This document shows positions 17,184 through 26,700 of a DNA stretch of 40,172 nt, one piece after another. The translations under genes and the position numbers were made by a program. This stretch comes from Lachnospiraceae bacterium (GTDB lineage: Bacteria; Bacillota_A; Clostridia; Lachnospirales; Lachnospiraceae). Location: contig SFGN01000037.1 in the NCBI GenBank assembly GCA_004556565.1, positions 1 to 40,172 on the forward strand, in the 5' to 3' direction. Each line of letters begins with the position of its first letter. The stretch's first letter is position 1. The notes under the pieces were generated by a model. It was not told where the DNA came from, ran no database searches, and worked only from the letters and a program-made list of their open reading frames with translations.

Positions 17184-20100
17184 TTACTGTTTTCTGATTT
17201 TCTTTCTGCTGATATAAAGTCCTGCCATGCCTCCGGTAGAGATAAGCAGAAGCAGAATCGGCAGCCAGATATTTGTGTTATCTCCTGTCTTCGGTGCATC
17301 TGATACCTTCGTCTCTTCATGGGACTGCGGCACATCTGGTGTGCTTGGTGTTTCCGGAACTTCCGGTTTCTCATTTGTCAGATTGGAAGTAACTTCTACA
17401 ACCGGCGTACTGTCGTCTGCGTAGGCAAATGTCACTTCATGCTTGGTCTGATCCAGTGTGTATCCATCCAGTGTTTTTGTCTCCACCAGATAATACTTGA
17501 TTGCTGTATCATATTTGCCGTTCTTGAATGCGGCAATCTCATACAGCTTACTCTCGGCATGACCGGCAGCATCTGTTTTTAAGGTTTCCAGGACCTTTCC
17601 TTTGCTGTCACGGAATTCAAATTCTACTCCTTTCAGCGGTTCCCCAGATGATTTATCTGTCTTATTGAGAATGACTTTTCCCTTGGCAGTATCATCTTTC
17701 ATAACCACTTTCTGGATTTCTCCAGTATCCTTCACCTCAAATGTCACATCCGATGTCAGAAGATATCCTTTTGGTGCCTGTTCCTCTCGTAAGGTGTATC
17801 TACCAATTGGCAGTTTTTCAATATAGTGTGCCTCCTCTGTGGAAGTCCAGCTCTCTACTACCTGATCGTCCTTATCAAGAATCGTTATTTTTGCACCAGG
17901 AATCTCTGTATCTCCTGTGATATCTGTCTTGCTGATCTGAACCTTGGTCACATCATCTTTCATCTCATGCTTCTGAATCTCAGCTGTATTCTCAACCGTA
18001 AAGGTAATGCTCTCTGCAGTAACATATCCGTCTGCCGGTTTTGTTTCCGTCATGGTATACTCATTACCTACAACAAGTTCTTTGATCACATGAGATTCTT
18101 CTGTAGAAGTCCATTCATCCACAACATTTCCATCTGCATCCGTCACTTTCAGGTGTGCACCTGGAAGTTCTTTGCCTGTGGTCAGGTCTGTTTTTGTCAG
18201 TTCCACTGTGGTCGGCTGATTTTCAAACGTAAAATCATAGCTTACTTCTGCCTGATCTTCTCCGGCATATTCAAAGGTAAACTCCTGCACTTCTTCCGTT
18301 GTCACAAATCCGTCCGGTGCACTGTTCTCTTTTACATAATATTTTCCATCTACTGGAAGATCTGCCGCAAAAGTGATCTGTCCTTTCTCATCGGTTGCTT
18401 TCTGCTCGATGAGGGAATCTTTCTCAAGCAACACATCTCCGTTTACATTTTTGATATCTTCACTGGTATAAAGGCCGAAGACGCCGCCTGCAAGAACACG
18501 GTCTGTATCTTTTTCTTTCTTCAGAACAGTAACCTTTACTTTCTGACGGGTATTCTGCCATTTTTCATCATAAGTGATTACCGGTGTGTCCTGATCACGG
18601 TAGGAAAGATCAACATATCTCGGTTCTCCATCCAATACATAGCCATGGGCAGTTTTAACTTCTTTCACATAGTATTTGCCTGCCGGGAGATTATCCATCT
18701 GTGCAATACCATTGGAATCTGTAGTAATAGTTCCTACTTTTTCATCTGCTTTGTAATAATCTTTGCTGACACCATCTGCCGCTTTGATATCTTCCGCAGC
18801 AAATACATCGAAAGTCACATCTGTAAGGCTTCCGGTTACATATTCGAAGAGATGCTCCACAGTGCCTTTTACATTGTCCAGAAGTGTCACTTTATCCAAA
18901 AATTCTCCATTTTTGTTGATGATTAAAAGTCCTGTCGGCACTTCATCTTTCATTTCTACCTTCTGAATCTCTGCGGTATCTTCCAGTGTGAACTTCACAT
19001 CCGTTGCTTTCAGATATCCATACGGTGCGATTTCTTCACGAAGGGTATATTCCTCCCCAACGGTCAGTCGTTTAATCACATGTGGCTGGTCTTTTACAGA
19101 AGTCCACTGATCTACGACATTCTCCTCTCTATCAAGAACGGTGAGTTTTGCTCCATCCAGTTCCACACCTGTTGTCACATCTGATTTTGTAATTTCAACC
19201 GTTGTCGGCTGATTCTTCTTCACTGTTTTCAGTTTTACTGTCTTCACGTCCTGTCCCTGATAAGAAGCATCCAGATTCAGAACTTCATCGGAAGAAACGA
19301 ATCCTGCCGGTGCCTTTAACTCTTTTACATAATACTGTCCGAGTGGCAGATCCAGCGTACAGGAAGCAATTCCATCTTTATCAGAAGTCATTTCCTGTAA
19401 CAGGGTATCAGCGTTGACAATGACTTTGCCTTCTGCTTTGATATCATCTTTGTTATAAATGCCAAAGACTGCACCTTCTACCGTTGCTCCGTTTTCTGCA
19501 TCCTGTTTTTCTACCTGGATTGCAACTTTCTGTCTGTCATCACCAACAGTCACTTCCTGTTCGATCACAGGTGTATCCTGATCTGCATAGACAAATGCTA
19601 CATCCGATCTGTCATGGTTCAGAACAAATCCTTCCGGTGCTGTTTTTTCTACCACATAGTAAGAACCAAGCGGCAGGTTATCTGCAACTGCTTTTCCGTC
19701 TTCCCCGGTCGTTACCGTTGTTACCAGAGCATCTTTTGCATAAATCAGCTGTCTGTTTCCATTTTCATCTTTCTGATAATCCGGTGTGTAGATATTTTCC
19801 GCTGCATAGACGTTAAACTCTGCACCTTTCAGATATTTTTCTTCATAAACAAAATCCTTTTTGAATCCACTCAGCATCTCACCTTTTTTATAGATCGTCA
19901 GCTTTCCTTTTACCGGATGATTCTCGTAATCAACTGTGATAATGGCATCGCCGCTTTCTGAATCCATCTGATAAGCAGTGTTTGCATCAACAGCAATCTC
20001 CATATAATTCTTGTTGATTGTGTACCCTTCCGGTGCGTTGACTTCCTCAATCCGGTAATGTCCGATTTTCAGGTTCTTTGGCATGATCAGATAACCCTGA

Positions 20101-23100
20101 CTGTCTGTAAAATAGGACTTGTGTGTGGTTGTCACAGGATAAGTAGTTACCTGCTCCACATATTTTTTGTTATCCAGGTCATATACCTTAAATTCTGTTC
20201 CTGCAATCAGGACGGATTTCTTTGTTTCATCGTCTTTTTTCACAATTTTCAATTTTGCCTTGAACTCTTTGTCCAGAAGCACACGCCAGATCTGTGGCTC
20301 ATTCGGATGGTTCTCTGTGATATTCACTTCAAAATCATCGACTGGCTTGTAATTGTGTGGTGTTGTTGTTTCACGGACAATATAGCTTCCAAATGGTAAT
20401 GGAATACTGCAGGCATAACCTTTTTCATCTGTAAAAATCTCAGTAGCTCCGTTTTCTCCACTCACTACTGGTTTAGCAGAATCAAAATCATAGCTTCCAT
20501 CTGCTTTCTTTGTAAGGGAAGATTTCAGATAAACTGTAAATCCGGCTCCGGATAACAGATCTGCATCGGTCTTTCCATTGTTGGCTGCTTTGATAATCTG
20601 GAACGGCTGCTTGATCACCTGTTCACTGGAAATGCATTCTCTTTTTACTTCTGCAGTCATATCACCTTCATAACTACATTCAAGATCATGTTCTTCTGTA
20701 TCTGCCAGGTATCCGGTCGGTGGTGTGATCTCCTTGACGTAATATTTGCCAAGATATAAGCCATCTACAGAAGCCTGTCCTTTTTCATCCGTTGTAAGAG
20801 AAGCCACCTGTTCCCCTGCTTTATAAATCACACCGGTTGCTCCATCCGGATGCACGATATCTTCACGGGCATATAATCCGTAGACTGCACCTTTCAGTGT
20901 TGCATCGCCCTGCGGAACGGCTTTTCCTGTTTCTTTATCAACTTTGAATAAATTGATTTTTGCTGTCACACGGTCATTGCTGAAGGTATGGGCGAAAGAT
21001 ACGGTTGCTTCTTTATCATTGGTGTAAGAGAACTTGAACGTATACACGTCTTCTGTATTTCTTACATAGCCTTCTGGTGCCTGGTCTTCTTTTACGGAAT
21101 AGGAATGATTGATAGGCAGATCTGCTGTGAATTTTGCCTTTCCATCCTCACCGGTAGTGGCTTTCTCAATCAGGGTGCCTTTCTTTACAACAACTACACC
21201 ATCTGCATTTTTGATATCGTCTGCCGCATACAGGGCGAAAATACCACCTTCCAGCGGTTTCTTTGTATCTTTATCCTGTTTTACTACAGTGACTTCTGCT
21301 TTCTGACGCTCATTGTTGAAGGTGACATCCGCAAATACAACTTCTTTATTCTGTCCGGCATAAGTCAGCGTCACTGTCTTTTCTTCGCCGCCATTATAGA
21401 AGTTGTCCGGTGCTTTTGCTTCTTTTACCACATAAGTTCCTAGATGGAGATTCTTCAGGGTAACAGAGCCATTCTCACCTGTTGTCAGATTTTCTTTCAC
21501 CAGATCACCTTTGCTGTACACTTTTGTACCATACGCAGTCACAATATCTGCTCCGGCATACACGTTGTAAACAGCATTTTTTTGTCTGCGGTTCTCATAA
21601 TGGAATACGGTTCCACTCTCACTGACTTCTGCTCCGGTAAGCACCTGACCTTCTTTATAAACAGTAAGCTCTGCAAGCTGCTCCTTATTTTCCACGGTTA
21701 CAGCTGAGGTCTTACTTGCTACCAGTTTTACATTTGTTGCCGTTGCATTTACTACATATCCCTGTGGTGCTGTGATTTCTTTCAGATAAACGGTATCCTG
21801 TGTCTTGATAATCGTAACAGAGGATTTTCCATTCTTATCTGTTGCAGGCATCTGAGTGATCAGCTTTGTACAAGCCTCATCGCTGTAAACGCCAAATACT
21901 GCACCTGCAAGATTGACATTCGCTGTATCGTCTTTCTTTACGATTTCGATCGTAGCCTGTTCAATCCATGACACCTTTAAGCTTACATATTTTTCATCAG
22001 CAACACCTTCTCCAAATACAAATGCCAGATCCTGAACACTTGCATTCGTAGTCAATTTATATGCTGAATAATCTTTTGTAATACTTCCCTTCATTTTTGC
22101 AGAAAAAGTATCACTTACATCTCTTGTCTGTGTCAGAGGAGCTGAGAGATAAAACGTGGTTCCTCCTCCAATTGTTACGCTTGCACCTGCCGCACTTACG
22201 GTTCCAGTAGATACATTATGGAGCTTTACTCCTTTTGGTAAGTCCATTGTGATTTTCTGCTGGGAAGATGCGTTGAACTTAATGTTCTCCGTTCTCTGAA
22301 CATTTCTATCTACATAAGCTTTTACATCCGGCTTTGAAAATGACATCGCTACATCTGGTATTTCCGGCTTATTCACACAATAATTATAGAGTTCTTTTGC
22401 CAAAGCCTCTCCTGTAGCATTGGTTCCGTAAAATGCATCACTGCTTCCGTTGGCATATGATGCAGCCATGTGAATGATGATGAATCTTTTTCCTTCTGAA
22501 AAATCCGTGTGTTTATTCGCAAAAAAGCTTTCGCTCCCTGCGGCATCTGTGCCGTAATAACACACTTTTGCTAACGCCTGATTGTCTCCAATCTTTGTAA
22601 TTGTATAATTTCCAGATCCAGGTCCTGGCTTAGCTGGCTGTACACAATACGCAATTGCTCTGACGTTTCCGTAGCTGATATAGTACGGCTCTGTCAGATA
22701 GGTTCCAAGATTATAATCTGCATATCTATACAGTGGTCCTTTTTCAATTGTTACCTGCTGTGTACTTCTTGCTGAATAAGCTGAAACTGCTTCAAATGTT
22801 GCAATCTCTCCCTCTTCCATAGCATCAAGATCCACACCTTCGTCTCCTGCCTGTTCCAAAACATCATGAAGCTCTAACCCTGATTCTTCATCATAGGTAT
22901 CCTGATTCTGTGCCTGCTCTACTAAATCATCAAATTCATCAGCGTCAATATCGGTAATCTCCGAGTCTGCTTCTGAATCCTCCGCTTCCTCTGTCTGCTG
23001 TTCACTGCCAGCGGTTTCTGATTCGGTCACTGCTTCACTCCCTGCAGTTTCAGTCTGAGCTTCTGTTGCTTTCTCACGCACAATCAGTTTTCGGCTGATC

Positions 23101-23480
23101 TGGTACTTCGGATGCTCTTGATTTACCGGTTCCACATAATAGACCGCTTTGTAAGTGTCCGCATGATCTGTCGTAAAATCCTCATCCTTGTCATTCTTTG
23201 CTTCCTCAAATGTGACTTTGACCTTGTTATCATCCTTGATTTCCAGTCCCGTGTAATCTGATTTCACATCAAATACACTGCCTGTTTCAATTTCATAATC
23301 TTTGGCAGTCACCACCTCATCTTCATCCAGAAGGTCTTTCACTTCCTCATAAAGTGGAGGTTTTTCCTCTGGCTGGATCTCCGCTGCATATGCCGTCATC
23401 GGAGACAGCACTGTACTAAGCATTGTCATGCCTGCCAGCAAGCCAGATACTACTTTTCTAAAATTACCTTTTTTCTTCAT
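17184..23480 (-). CDS. giant sortase-anchored adhesin with thioester domain and Cna-B/SpaA repeats
   Basis: 2098 residues. A signal peptide (MKKKGNFRKVVSGLLAGMTM, cleavage likely after AYA near residue 32) is followed by an acidic Glu/Asp/Ser/Thr stretch. A thioester-type domain (about 240-480) has the expected Cys in AYCVQPAK (about 278). I count 14 Cna-B/SpaA-type modules, each opening with a K-x-D/K strand and closing with a YxVKExxAPxGY-type strand, the pattern that forms Lys-Asn/Asp isopeptide bonds. The C-terminus has a sorting signal APKTGDN (PKTGD at 2063-2067), a hydrophobic segment and RKKIRKQ. The first sorting residue is Ala rather than Leu, so the cognate sortase may differ from SrtA. 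The start has AGAGGA upstream. It sits between topB and DUF5688 in the conjugation module, so it may promote mating-pair contact or adhesion to host tissue; this is inference. Confidence 0.9.
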   Translation of the reverse strand: MKKKGNFRKVVSGLLAGMTMLSTVLSPMTAYAAEIQPEEKPPLYEEVKDLLDEDEVVTAKDYEIETGSVFDVKSDYTGLEIKDDNKVKVTFEEAKNDKDEDFTTDHADTYKAVYYVEPVNQEHPKYQISRKLIVREKATEAQTETAGSEAVTESETAGSEQQTEEAEDSEADSEITDIDADEFDDLVEQAQNQDTYDEESGLELHDVLEQAGDEGVDLDAMEEGEIATFEAVSAYSARSTQQVTIEKGPLYRYADYNLGTYLTEPYYISYGNVRAIAYCVQPAKPGPGSGNYTITKIGDNQALAKVCYYGTDAAGSESFFANKHTDFSEGKRFIIIHMAASYANGSSDAFYGTNATGEALAKELYNYCVNKPEIPDVAMSFSKPDVKAYVDRNVQRTENIKFNASSQQKITMDLPKGVKLHNVSTGTVSAAGASVTIGGGTTFYLSAPLTQTRDVSDTFSAKMKGSITKDYSAYKLTTNASVQDLAFVFGEGVADEKYVSLKVSWIEQATIEIVKKDDTANVNLAGAVFGVYSDEACTKLITQMPATDKNGKSSVTIIKTQDTVYLKEITAPQGYVVNATATNVKLVASKTSAVTVENKEQLAELTVYKEGQVLTGAEVSESGTVFHYENRRQKNAVYNVYAGADIVTAYGTKVYSKGDLVKENLTTGENGSVTLKNLHLGTYVVKEAKAPDNFYNGGEEKTVTLTYAGQNKEVVFADVTFNNERQKAEVTVVKQDKDTKKPLEGGIFALYAADDIKNADGVVVVKKGTLIEKATTGEDGKAKFTADLPINHSYSVKEDQAPEGYVRNTEDVYTFKFSYTNDKEATVSFAHTFSNDRVTAKINLFKVDKETGKAVPQGDATLKGAVYGLYAREDIVHPDGATGVIYKAGEQVASLTTDEKGQASVDGLYLGKYYVKEITPPTGYLADTEEHDLECSYEGDMTAEVKRECISSEQVIKQPFQIIKAANNGKTDADLLSGAGFTVYLKSSLTKKADGSYDFDSAKPVVSGENGATEIFTDEKGYACSIPLPFGSYIVRETTTPHNYKPVDDFEVNITENHPNEPQIWRVLLDKEFKAKLKIVKKDDETKKSVLIAGTEFKVYDLDNKKYVEQVTTYPVTTTHKSYFTDSQGYLIMPKNLKIGHYRIEEVNAPEGYTINKNYMEIAVDANTAYQMDSESGDAIITVDYENHPVKGKLTIYKKGEMLSGFKKDFVYEEKYLKGAEFNVYAAENIYTPDYQKDENGNRQLIYAKDALVTTVTTGEDGKAVADNLPLGSYYVVEKTAPEGFVLNHDRSDVAFVYADQDTPVIEQEVTVGDDRQKVAIQVEKQDAENGATVEGAVFGIYNKDDIKAEGKVIVNADTLLQEMTSDKDGIASCTLDLPLGQYYVKELKAPAGFVSSDEVLNLDASYQGQDVKTVKLKTVKKNQPTTVEITKSDVTTGVELDGAKLTVLDREENVVDQWTSVKDQPHVIKRLTVGEEYTLREEIAPYGYLKATDVKFTLEDTAEIQKVEMKDEVPTGLLIINKNGEFLDKVTLLDNVKGTVEHLFEYVTGSLTDVTFDVFAAEDIKAADGVSKDYYKADEKVGTITTDSNGIAQMDNLPAGKYYVKEVKTAHGYVLDGEPRYVDLSYRDQDTPVITYDEKWQNTRQKVKVTVLKKEKDTDRVLAGGVFGLYTSEDIKNVNGDVLLEKDSLIEQKATDEKGQITFAADLPVDGKYYVKENSAPDGFVTTEEVQEFTFEYAGEDQAEVSYDFTFENQPTTVELTKTDLTTGKELPGAHLKVTDADGNVVDEWTSTEESHVIKELVVGNEYTMTETKPADGYVTAESITFTVENTAEIQKHEMKDDVTKVQISKTDITGDTEIPGAKITILDKDDQVVESWTSTEEAHYIEKLPIGRYTLREEQAPKGYLLTSDVTFEVKDTGEIQKVVMKDDTAKGKVILNKTDKSSGEPLKGVEFEFRDSKGKVLETLKTDAAGHAESKLYEIAAFKNGKYDTAIKYYLVETKTLDGYTLDQTKHEVTFAYADDSTPVVEVTSNLTNEKPEVPETPSTPDVPQSHEETKVSDAPKTGDNTNIWLPILLLLISTGGMAGLYISRKKIRKQ

Positions 23481-23515
23481 GCTAAGGTCCTCTCTTTCAT
23501 ATATTTGTATTAAAA

Positions 23516-23537
23516 CAGACAGTCCTTAGACTGCCTG
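23516..23537 (-). terminator. terminator between topB 3' part and the adhesin gene
   Basis: CAGACAGTC (23516-23524) pairs with GACTGCCTG (23529-23537) with one mismatch around a 4-nt loop. On the minus strand it is followed by TTTTAAT. It lies 12 bp past the topB stop and would end the upstream transcript, giving the adhesin separate control from the transfer genes. Confidence 0.7.
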
Positions 23538-23548
23538 CAATACACTAC

Positions 23549-24221
23549 TTATCGTTGTGGAAAAATAAGATTGAACTGTACATTTCCCTCTCCGGGATCG
23601 ACCATCTCCACAGTTGCTTCATACTGTCTCCCTGTTTTTCTTGATACCAGATCCTTATAATGGATTTTTCCTTTAGACAGGAACTTCTTTGCTGCCACCT
23701 TATCCATCTTTTTTCCCTGGCTTGCAAGAAATTTATCATTTTTCCATAAGGTAAAAGCACATTTCCGGTCAGAACAGTAAAAATTTACTTTTCCTTCCCT
23801 GACATCTGCTCCACAGCGGGGACATTTGCCAATGACTTCTCCTTTTGCCTTTCCCTGAAACTGATTTTTCTTCTCTTCTGAAATCCCCTGATACCTGGCA
23901 ACCAGTTCCTGCATCAGCTCTGTAATCCCATTTAGGAATTCATCTGCTGTCTCTGTATTCTGGGCAATATGATTCAATGCCATTTCCCACTCTGCGGTCA
24001 TCTTCGGAGATTTAATCTCATCCGGTAGAACCGTAATCAGCACATTTCCATCATCTGTCGGCACCAGATTTTTCTTTTCCCTTTTCACAAAGCCAGACTG
24101 AATCAGTTTTTCAATGATTGCTGCCCTTGTTGCAGGAGTACCAAGTCCTTTCTTTTCTGTATCTTCGGTCAGCTCTTCATTCCCTGCACGTTCCATCGCA
24201 GAAAGCAGGGTATCTTCTGTG
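23549..24221 (-). pseudogene. topB: topB 3' part (topoisomerase III C-terminus), split by the IME
   Basis: This is the C-terminal third of a type IA topoisomerase III. The frame includes TEDTLLSAMERAG and TEKKGLGTPATRAAIIEKLI of the domain that completes the toroid, then a zinc-ribbon-like tail, CPRCGAD ... CSDRKCAF (about 80 residues from the end). There is no start codon or ribosome site of its own at the expected place; sequence upstream of 24222 belongs to the inserted element. The 5' two thirds lie at 30907-32312. Deleting the IME across the CACAGA repeat joins the parts in frame (2073 bp, 690 codons plus stop), reading KQYTEDTLL at the joint. As it stands this fragment is probably untranslated, unless the internal ATG at 24196 is used. 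Confidence 0.9.
24216..24221. repeat. IME attachment-site repeat, left copy (TCTGTG)
   Basis: TCTGTG here and at 30907-30912 (CACAGA on the topB strand) is the only sequence shared at the two topB/IME junctions. topB reads correctly from either copy. It contains GA on the topB strand, the kind of central dinucleotide used by TnpX/TndX-type recombinases. Confidence 0.8.
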
Positions 24222-24246
24222 AGGATTTGTCAAGGTAGGATGTGGA

Positions 24247-24405
24247 TTATTTCTTTTTGCTGGTACATTCATTCATAATCAGCGTATTCACGCTGTCCGT
24301 AAAAGTCCGCTTGGTATTCTGCGGAAAATGCACTCTTACCCGATAAGTGGTATTACCTATCTTTTTCTTGAAATGCTCTGTATTCACTTTCTTGCTTTCT
24401 TCCAT
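24247..24405 (-). CDS. TnpW-like small transposon protein
   Basis: A 52-residue ORF from ATG 24405 to TAA 24247. It reads MEESKKVNTEHFKKKIGNTT, then YRVRVHFPQNTKRTFTDSV, and ends in NECTSKKK. This YxVxVxFxxxxxxTxxDxI pattern is what I know from TnpW-type proteins at the ends of serine-recombinase elements. AGGGAG precedes the ATG by 7-8 nt. It is the last gene of the IME, 25 bp from the left junction. Its role is unproven; a small basic factor acting on recombination or regulation is plausible. Confidence 0.75.
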   Translation of the reverse strand: MEESKKVNTEHFKKKIGNTTYRVRVHFPQNTKRTFTDSVNTLIMNECTSKKK

Positions 24406-24423
24406 GTTCTTCTCCCTTCACGC

Positions 24424-24461
24424 AAAAAGGACAGCTACAAACCATTGCTTGTAAACTGCCC
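24424..24461 (-). terminator. terminator after the relaxase gene
   Basis: On the minus strand GGGCAG...TACAA pairs with TTGTA...CTGTCC (24461 to 24429) and is followed by TTTTTGCG. It lies between the relaxase stop and the TnpW-like ORF, so the latter may depend on read-through. Confidence 0.65.
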
Positions 24462-24469
24462 TCTCGCTG

Positions 24470-26023
24470 TTATAATGACTGTTCATTTTTCTTCCTGCTG
24501 TGTATCTGACTGCGTTGATTTTGCTCGGCTTCTCGGGTCATTGCAAGCATTTTACGGTTATGCTCAATAACCTCTGTTGACGCAAGCTCCGTAACCACTC
24601 TTGCATAGTCGGGATTGCTCTCCTGCAATCGTTCTTCCAGCTTCGTCTTTTCCGCTGTCCATTTCTTCGGTGTAATCTTCTCATCAGAGGACAGCATTTT
24701 CTTTAATTTCGCACGATAACTGTCGTATTCTCTAAGCTCCGTTTCATGCTCCTTATCATATTTACGCTTGGCAAATCCTTTCAGCGAATTACTTGTCTTA
24801 TGATACACGATATAAGGCTCATACTCGCTGTATGCCACAAGCAACTGCTCCAGTCTTGCTATCTGCTCTGCAATCTGCTGTCGCTCCGCTGACAGCTTCT
24901 CATAGGCTGGCTCTCGCTGTTCCTTAAACTCCTGCAACTGCTCAAAGCTCTCAATCTGATTTACCACAACAAAACGCTCCATTCTCTCCTGCTCCTGCAA
25001 TGCCTGTCTTTGAGAAATCTTCCTCAAATATTTGCTCTTGATTACTGGCAATTCCAGTCTGCCCTTTTTGCCGACAACTGCCCTAATCATATCAAGGACT
25101 TCATTTGCAGTATTGCGTACTGCTTCAACTGGCTTGGAATTAACAAGCTTCTGCAACTGTTCCTCTGCTTTTGCCACAAGCATTTTTGCAGTAAGAATAG
25201 CCTTATTCTGCTCCATTATCCTGCGGTTGACATTCCCTCTCTCTGTCTGTATTCCTGCCCTTTCCAGCGCACTGGCTTTCTCTCCCAAATGTATCTGTGG
25301 TATGGTATCAAGCCCCTGCTCCGCAAATGACCTATGCTCCCAAAAATTCTCCCTTAATCCGTTTTTATCATTGACCGCATTTATGGTGTCAGCTAAATCC
25401 TTGCGCCACTTCCTGGCATTCTCCCTGCTGTTCCATCCAGTCACATCCTGCGTGGTGCATTTATATTGCCCATTCTTTTTTCTTATCTTGTTTCCGTCTG
25501 CGTCCAGTGCATAAATCTTCTTCTGCTTATCTCCCCATGAACCATCTTCCAAAATCGGGCGCATGGTAAGCATAATATGACAGTGAAGATTGCGCTGGTG
25601 CGTATTCGGGTTTTCGGAGTCATGGATGGCAAACTGCGCACACATTCCATCATCCACAAAATTCCTTTTCACATAATCCCTCATTACCTCTATGGCAAGC
25701 TCATAACTCCACTCATTCGGCAGATTGATTTTATATGACCTCGCCAGCTGTGCTTTGGCAGATTTACTCTCCCTCATTTCAACGGAGTTCCATAGCACCG
25801 ATGGGTCTGAATATTCTGCTGGTGCATTGACCGGAAGCATGACCTCATTATGCACCAAATCCTCGGTATACTTCGGGTAATAGGTTGTTCCGTCATATTC
25901 AGAGTACATGGTGGTACGGCTGATATATGCAGACTTGTCAACTGCGGATGAACCACCTCTGCACTTTGCACCTCTTCCGATAATGGCAACTCGGGTACTT
26001 AGGTTTTTAACTGCCATAGCCAC
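24470..26023 (-). CDS. MobA/MobL-type (MOBQ) relaxase
   Basis: A 517-residue mobilisation relaxase that would nick the oriT and lead the IME strand into the recipient. The N-terminal catalytic domain (1-260) shows SAYISR (candidate catalytic Tyr33) and the metal-binding triad in THQRNLHCHIMLTMR (H142, H147, H149). LPNEW and NEVMLP nearby are typical of MobA/MobL. The remaining half (about 265-517) is a charged coiled coil with no primase motif. Start: GTG at 26023 or, two codons in, ATG at 26017, which has GAGG 7 nt upstream; I favour the ATG slightly. The 250-bp hairpin-rich segment directly upstream is its likely oriT. The gene is complete. It is the only relaxase in the window and belongs to the IME, not to the surrounding ICE. 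Confidence 0.9.
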   Translation of the reverse strand: MAMAVKNLSTRVAIIGRGAKCRGGSSAVDKSAYISRTTMYSEYDGTTYYPKYTEDLVHNEVMLPVNAPAEYSDPSVLWNSVEMRESKSAKAQLARSYKINLPNEWSYELAIEVMRDYVKRNFVDDGMCAQFAIHDSENPNTHQRNLHCHIMLTMRPILEDGSWGDKQKKIYALDADGNKIRKKNGQYKCTTQDVTGWNSRENARKWRKDLADTINAVNDKNGLRENFWEHRSFAEQGLDTIPQIHLGEKASALERAGIQTERGNVNRRIMEQNKAILTAKMLVAKAEEQLQKLVNSKPVEAVRNTANEVLDMIRAVVGKKGRLELPVIKSKYLRKISQRQALQEQERMERFVVVNQIESFEQLQEFKEQREPAYEKLSAERQQIAEQIARLEQLLVAYSEYEPYIVYHKTSNSLKGFAKRKYDKEHETELREYDSYRAKLKKMLSSDEKITPKKWTAEKTKLEERLQESNPDYARVVTELASTEVIEHNRKMLAMTREAEQNQRSQIHSRKKNEQSL

Positions 26024-26273
26024 ACCTCACTCTCCTGCATAGGCTGTGGCAGACCGATACTGTGGATTGTGCGGTATCGGTTGACTTTGTGGGCAGTGCA
26101 GCTCCGCTCTTTGGAGCTTCACTGAACGCAAAGTATGCAAATGGGTAGGTGCGCCCTCTGCACCGAAGGGAAAACGCAGTCAGGCAACAGCTGTCTGCAA
26201 GACCCCTCGGAGAGCGCACATACCATCGCAGATGGTATATCTGTGCGCAACGAGAAAATCTCGTTGACTGGTC
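26024..26273 (+). other. oriT-like region with MOBQ-type nic core
   Basis: A non-coding segment with at least four hairpins: ACCGATAC/GTATCGGT (26053-26060/26074-26081); an 11-bp imperfect repeat 26095-26105/26113-26123 (10 of 11 pairs); a compound stem 26214-26248 (GCGCACA...TGTGCGC enclosing TACCATC/GATGGTA); and CAACGAGA/TCTCGTTG (26248-26255/26259-26266). Between the second and third is TAGGTGCGCCCT at 26146-26157. It differs by one base from the TAAGTGCGCCCT-type core that I recall for IncQ/MOBQ origins, which are cut within GCGCCC. It lies between the DUF3847 gene and the relaxase, a usual oriT position. Nicking here is inferred, not shown. Confidence 0.7.
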
Positions 26274-26627
26274 TTAGGCATTTTCACTTTTGCCAGTACC
26301 TTCATCCCCTGCCACCTCACTTTCAGCTTTTACAACTGCATTCTCACGCTTGTCAGCACTTTCCTTTTTCACGATTTCAATAATGCGCTGGCACTGCTCC
26401 GACTTCATCCCCGAAGCAATAATTCTGTTCAGCTCCTGCTCATCAAACTGATAACACTCTGGGAAATATTTGTGAACAATGCCACCCATCATGTACTTGT
26501 GCTGATTTTCCTCTTTTCGCTTCTGCTGACTTGCCTTTCTCTTGGCTTCTGCCAGTCTTGCCTTAGCCTGCTCCACAATCTTCTCTGCTTTTAAAACCTC
26601 TGCTGATTTTTCATTGTTCTGTAACAT
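26274..26627 (-). CDS. DUF3847 family mobilisation accessory protein
   Basis: A 117-residue, highly charged helical protein: coiled-coil N-terminus (EKIVEQAKARLAEAKRKASQ), then MMGGIVHKYFPECYQFDEQEL (without its last residue in other members), which I recognise as the DUF3847 signature. The family is typically encoded next to MobA/MobL relaxases in Clostridia. Its gene here ends at the edge of the oriT-like region, so it may be a relaxosome DNA-binding partner; that role is inference. The start follows AAGGAG with 9 nt spacing. It lies downstream of the aac(6')-Im terminator, so it probably has its own promoter or relies on read-through. Confidence 0.8.
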   Translation of the reverse strand: MLQNNEKSAEVLKAEKIVEQAKARLAEAKRKASQQKRKEENQHKYMMGGIVHKYFPECYQFDEQELNRIIASGMKSEQCQRIIEIVKKESADKRENAVVKAESEVAGDEGTGKSENA

Positions 26628-26660
26628 ATTTTCAATCTCCTTTTCCTTGATTTTGTATAA

Positions 26661-26700
26661 TAAAAAAGGTGGTCATGGTTTTAATTTCCATGCCACCTTT
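26661..26700 (-). terminator. strong terminator after aac(6')-Im
   Basis: AAAGGTGGTCATGG (26665-26678) pairs with CCATGCCACCTTT (26688-26700) with one bulged base. Read on the minus strand the stem ends in ACCTTT followed by TTTATTAT, a standard Rho-independent terminator. It closes the resistance operon and separates it from DUF3847. Confidence 0.85.

Noticed and set aside
17826..18926. 366-codon open frame on the plus strand
   Set aside because: Antisense shadow of the Cna-B repeats of the adhesin; Cys/Phe/Ile-rich low-quality protein, no start signal.
17600..21900. Periodic similar segments that might suggest a repeat array
   Set aside because: The periodicity comes from Cna-B/SpaA protein modules of 80-150 codons. 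Units are long, divergent and coding, with no CRISPR-like short identical repeats.
26007..26219. 70-codon minus-strand ORF in the oriT-like region
   Set aside because: Crosses several hairpins, lacks a ribosome site and overlaps the relaxase start; better explained as non-coding oriT.
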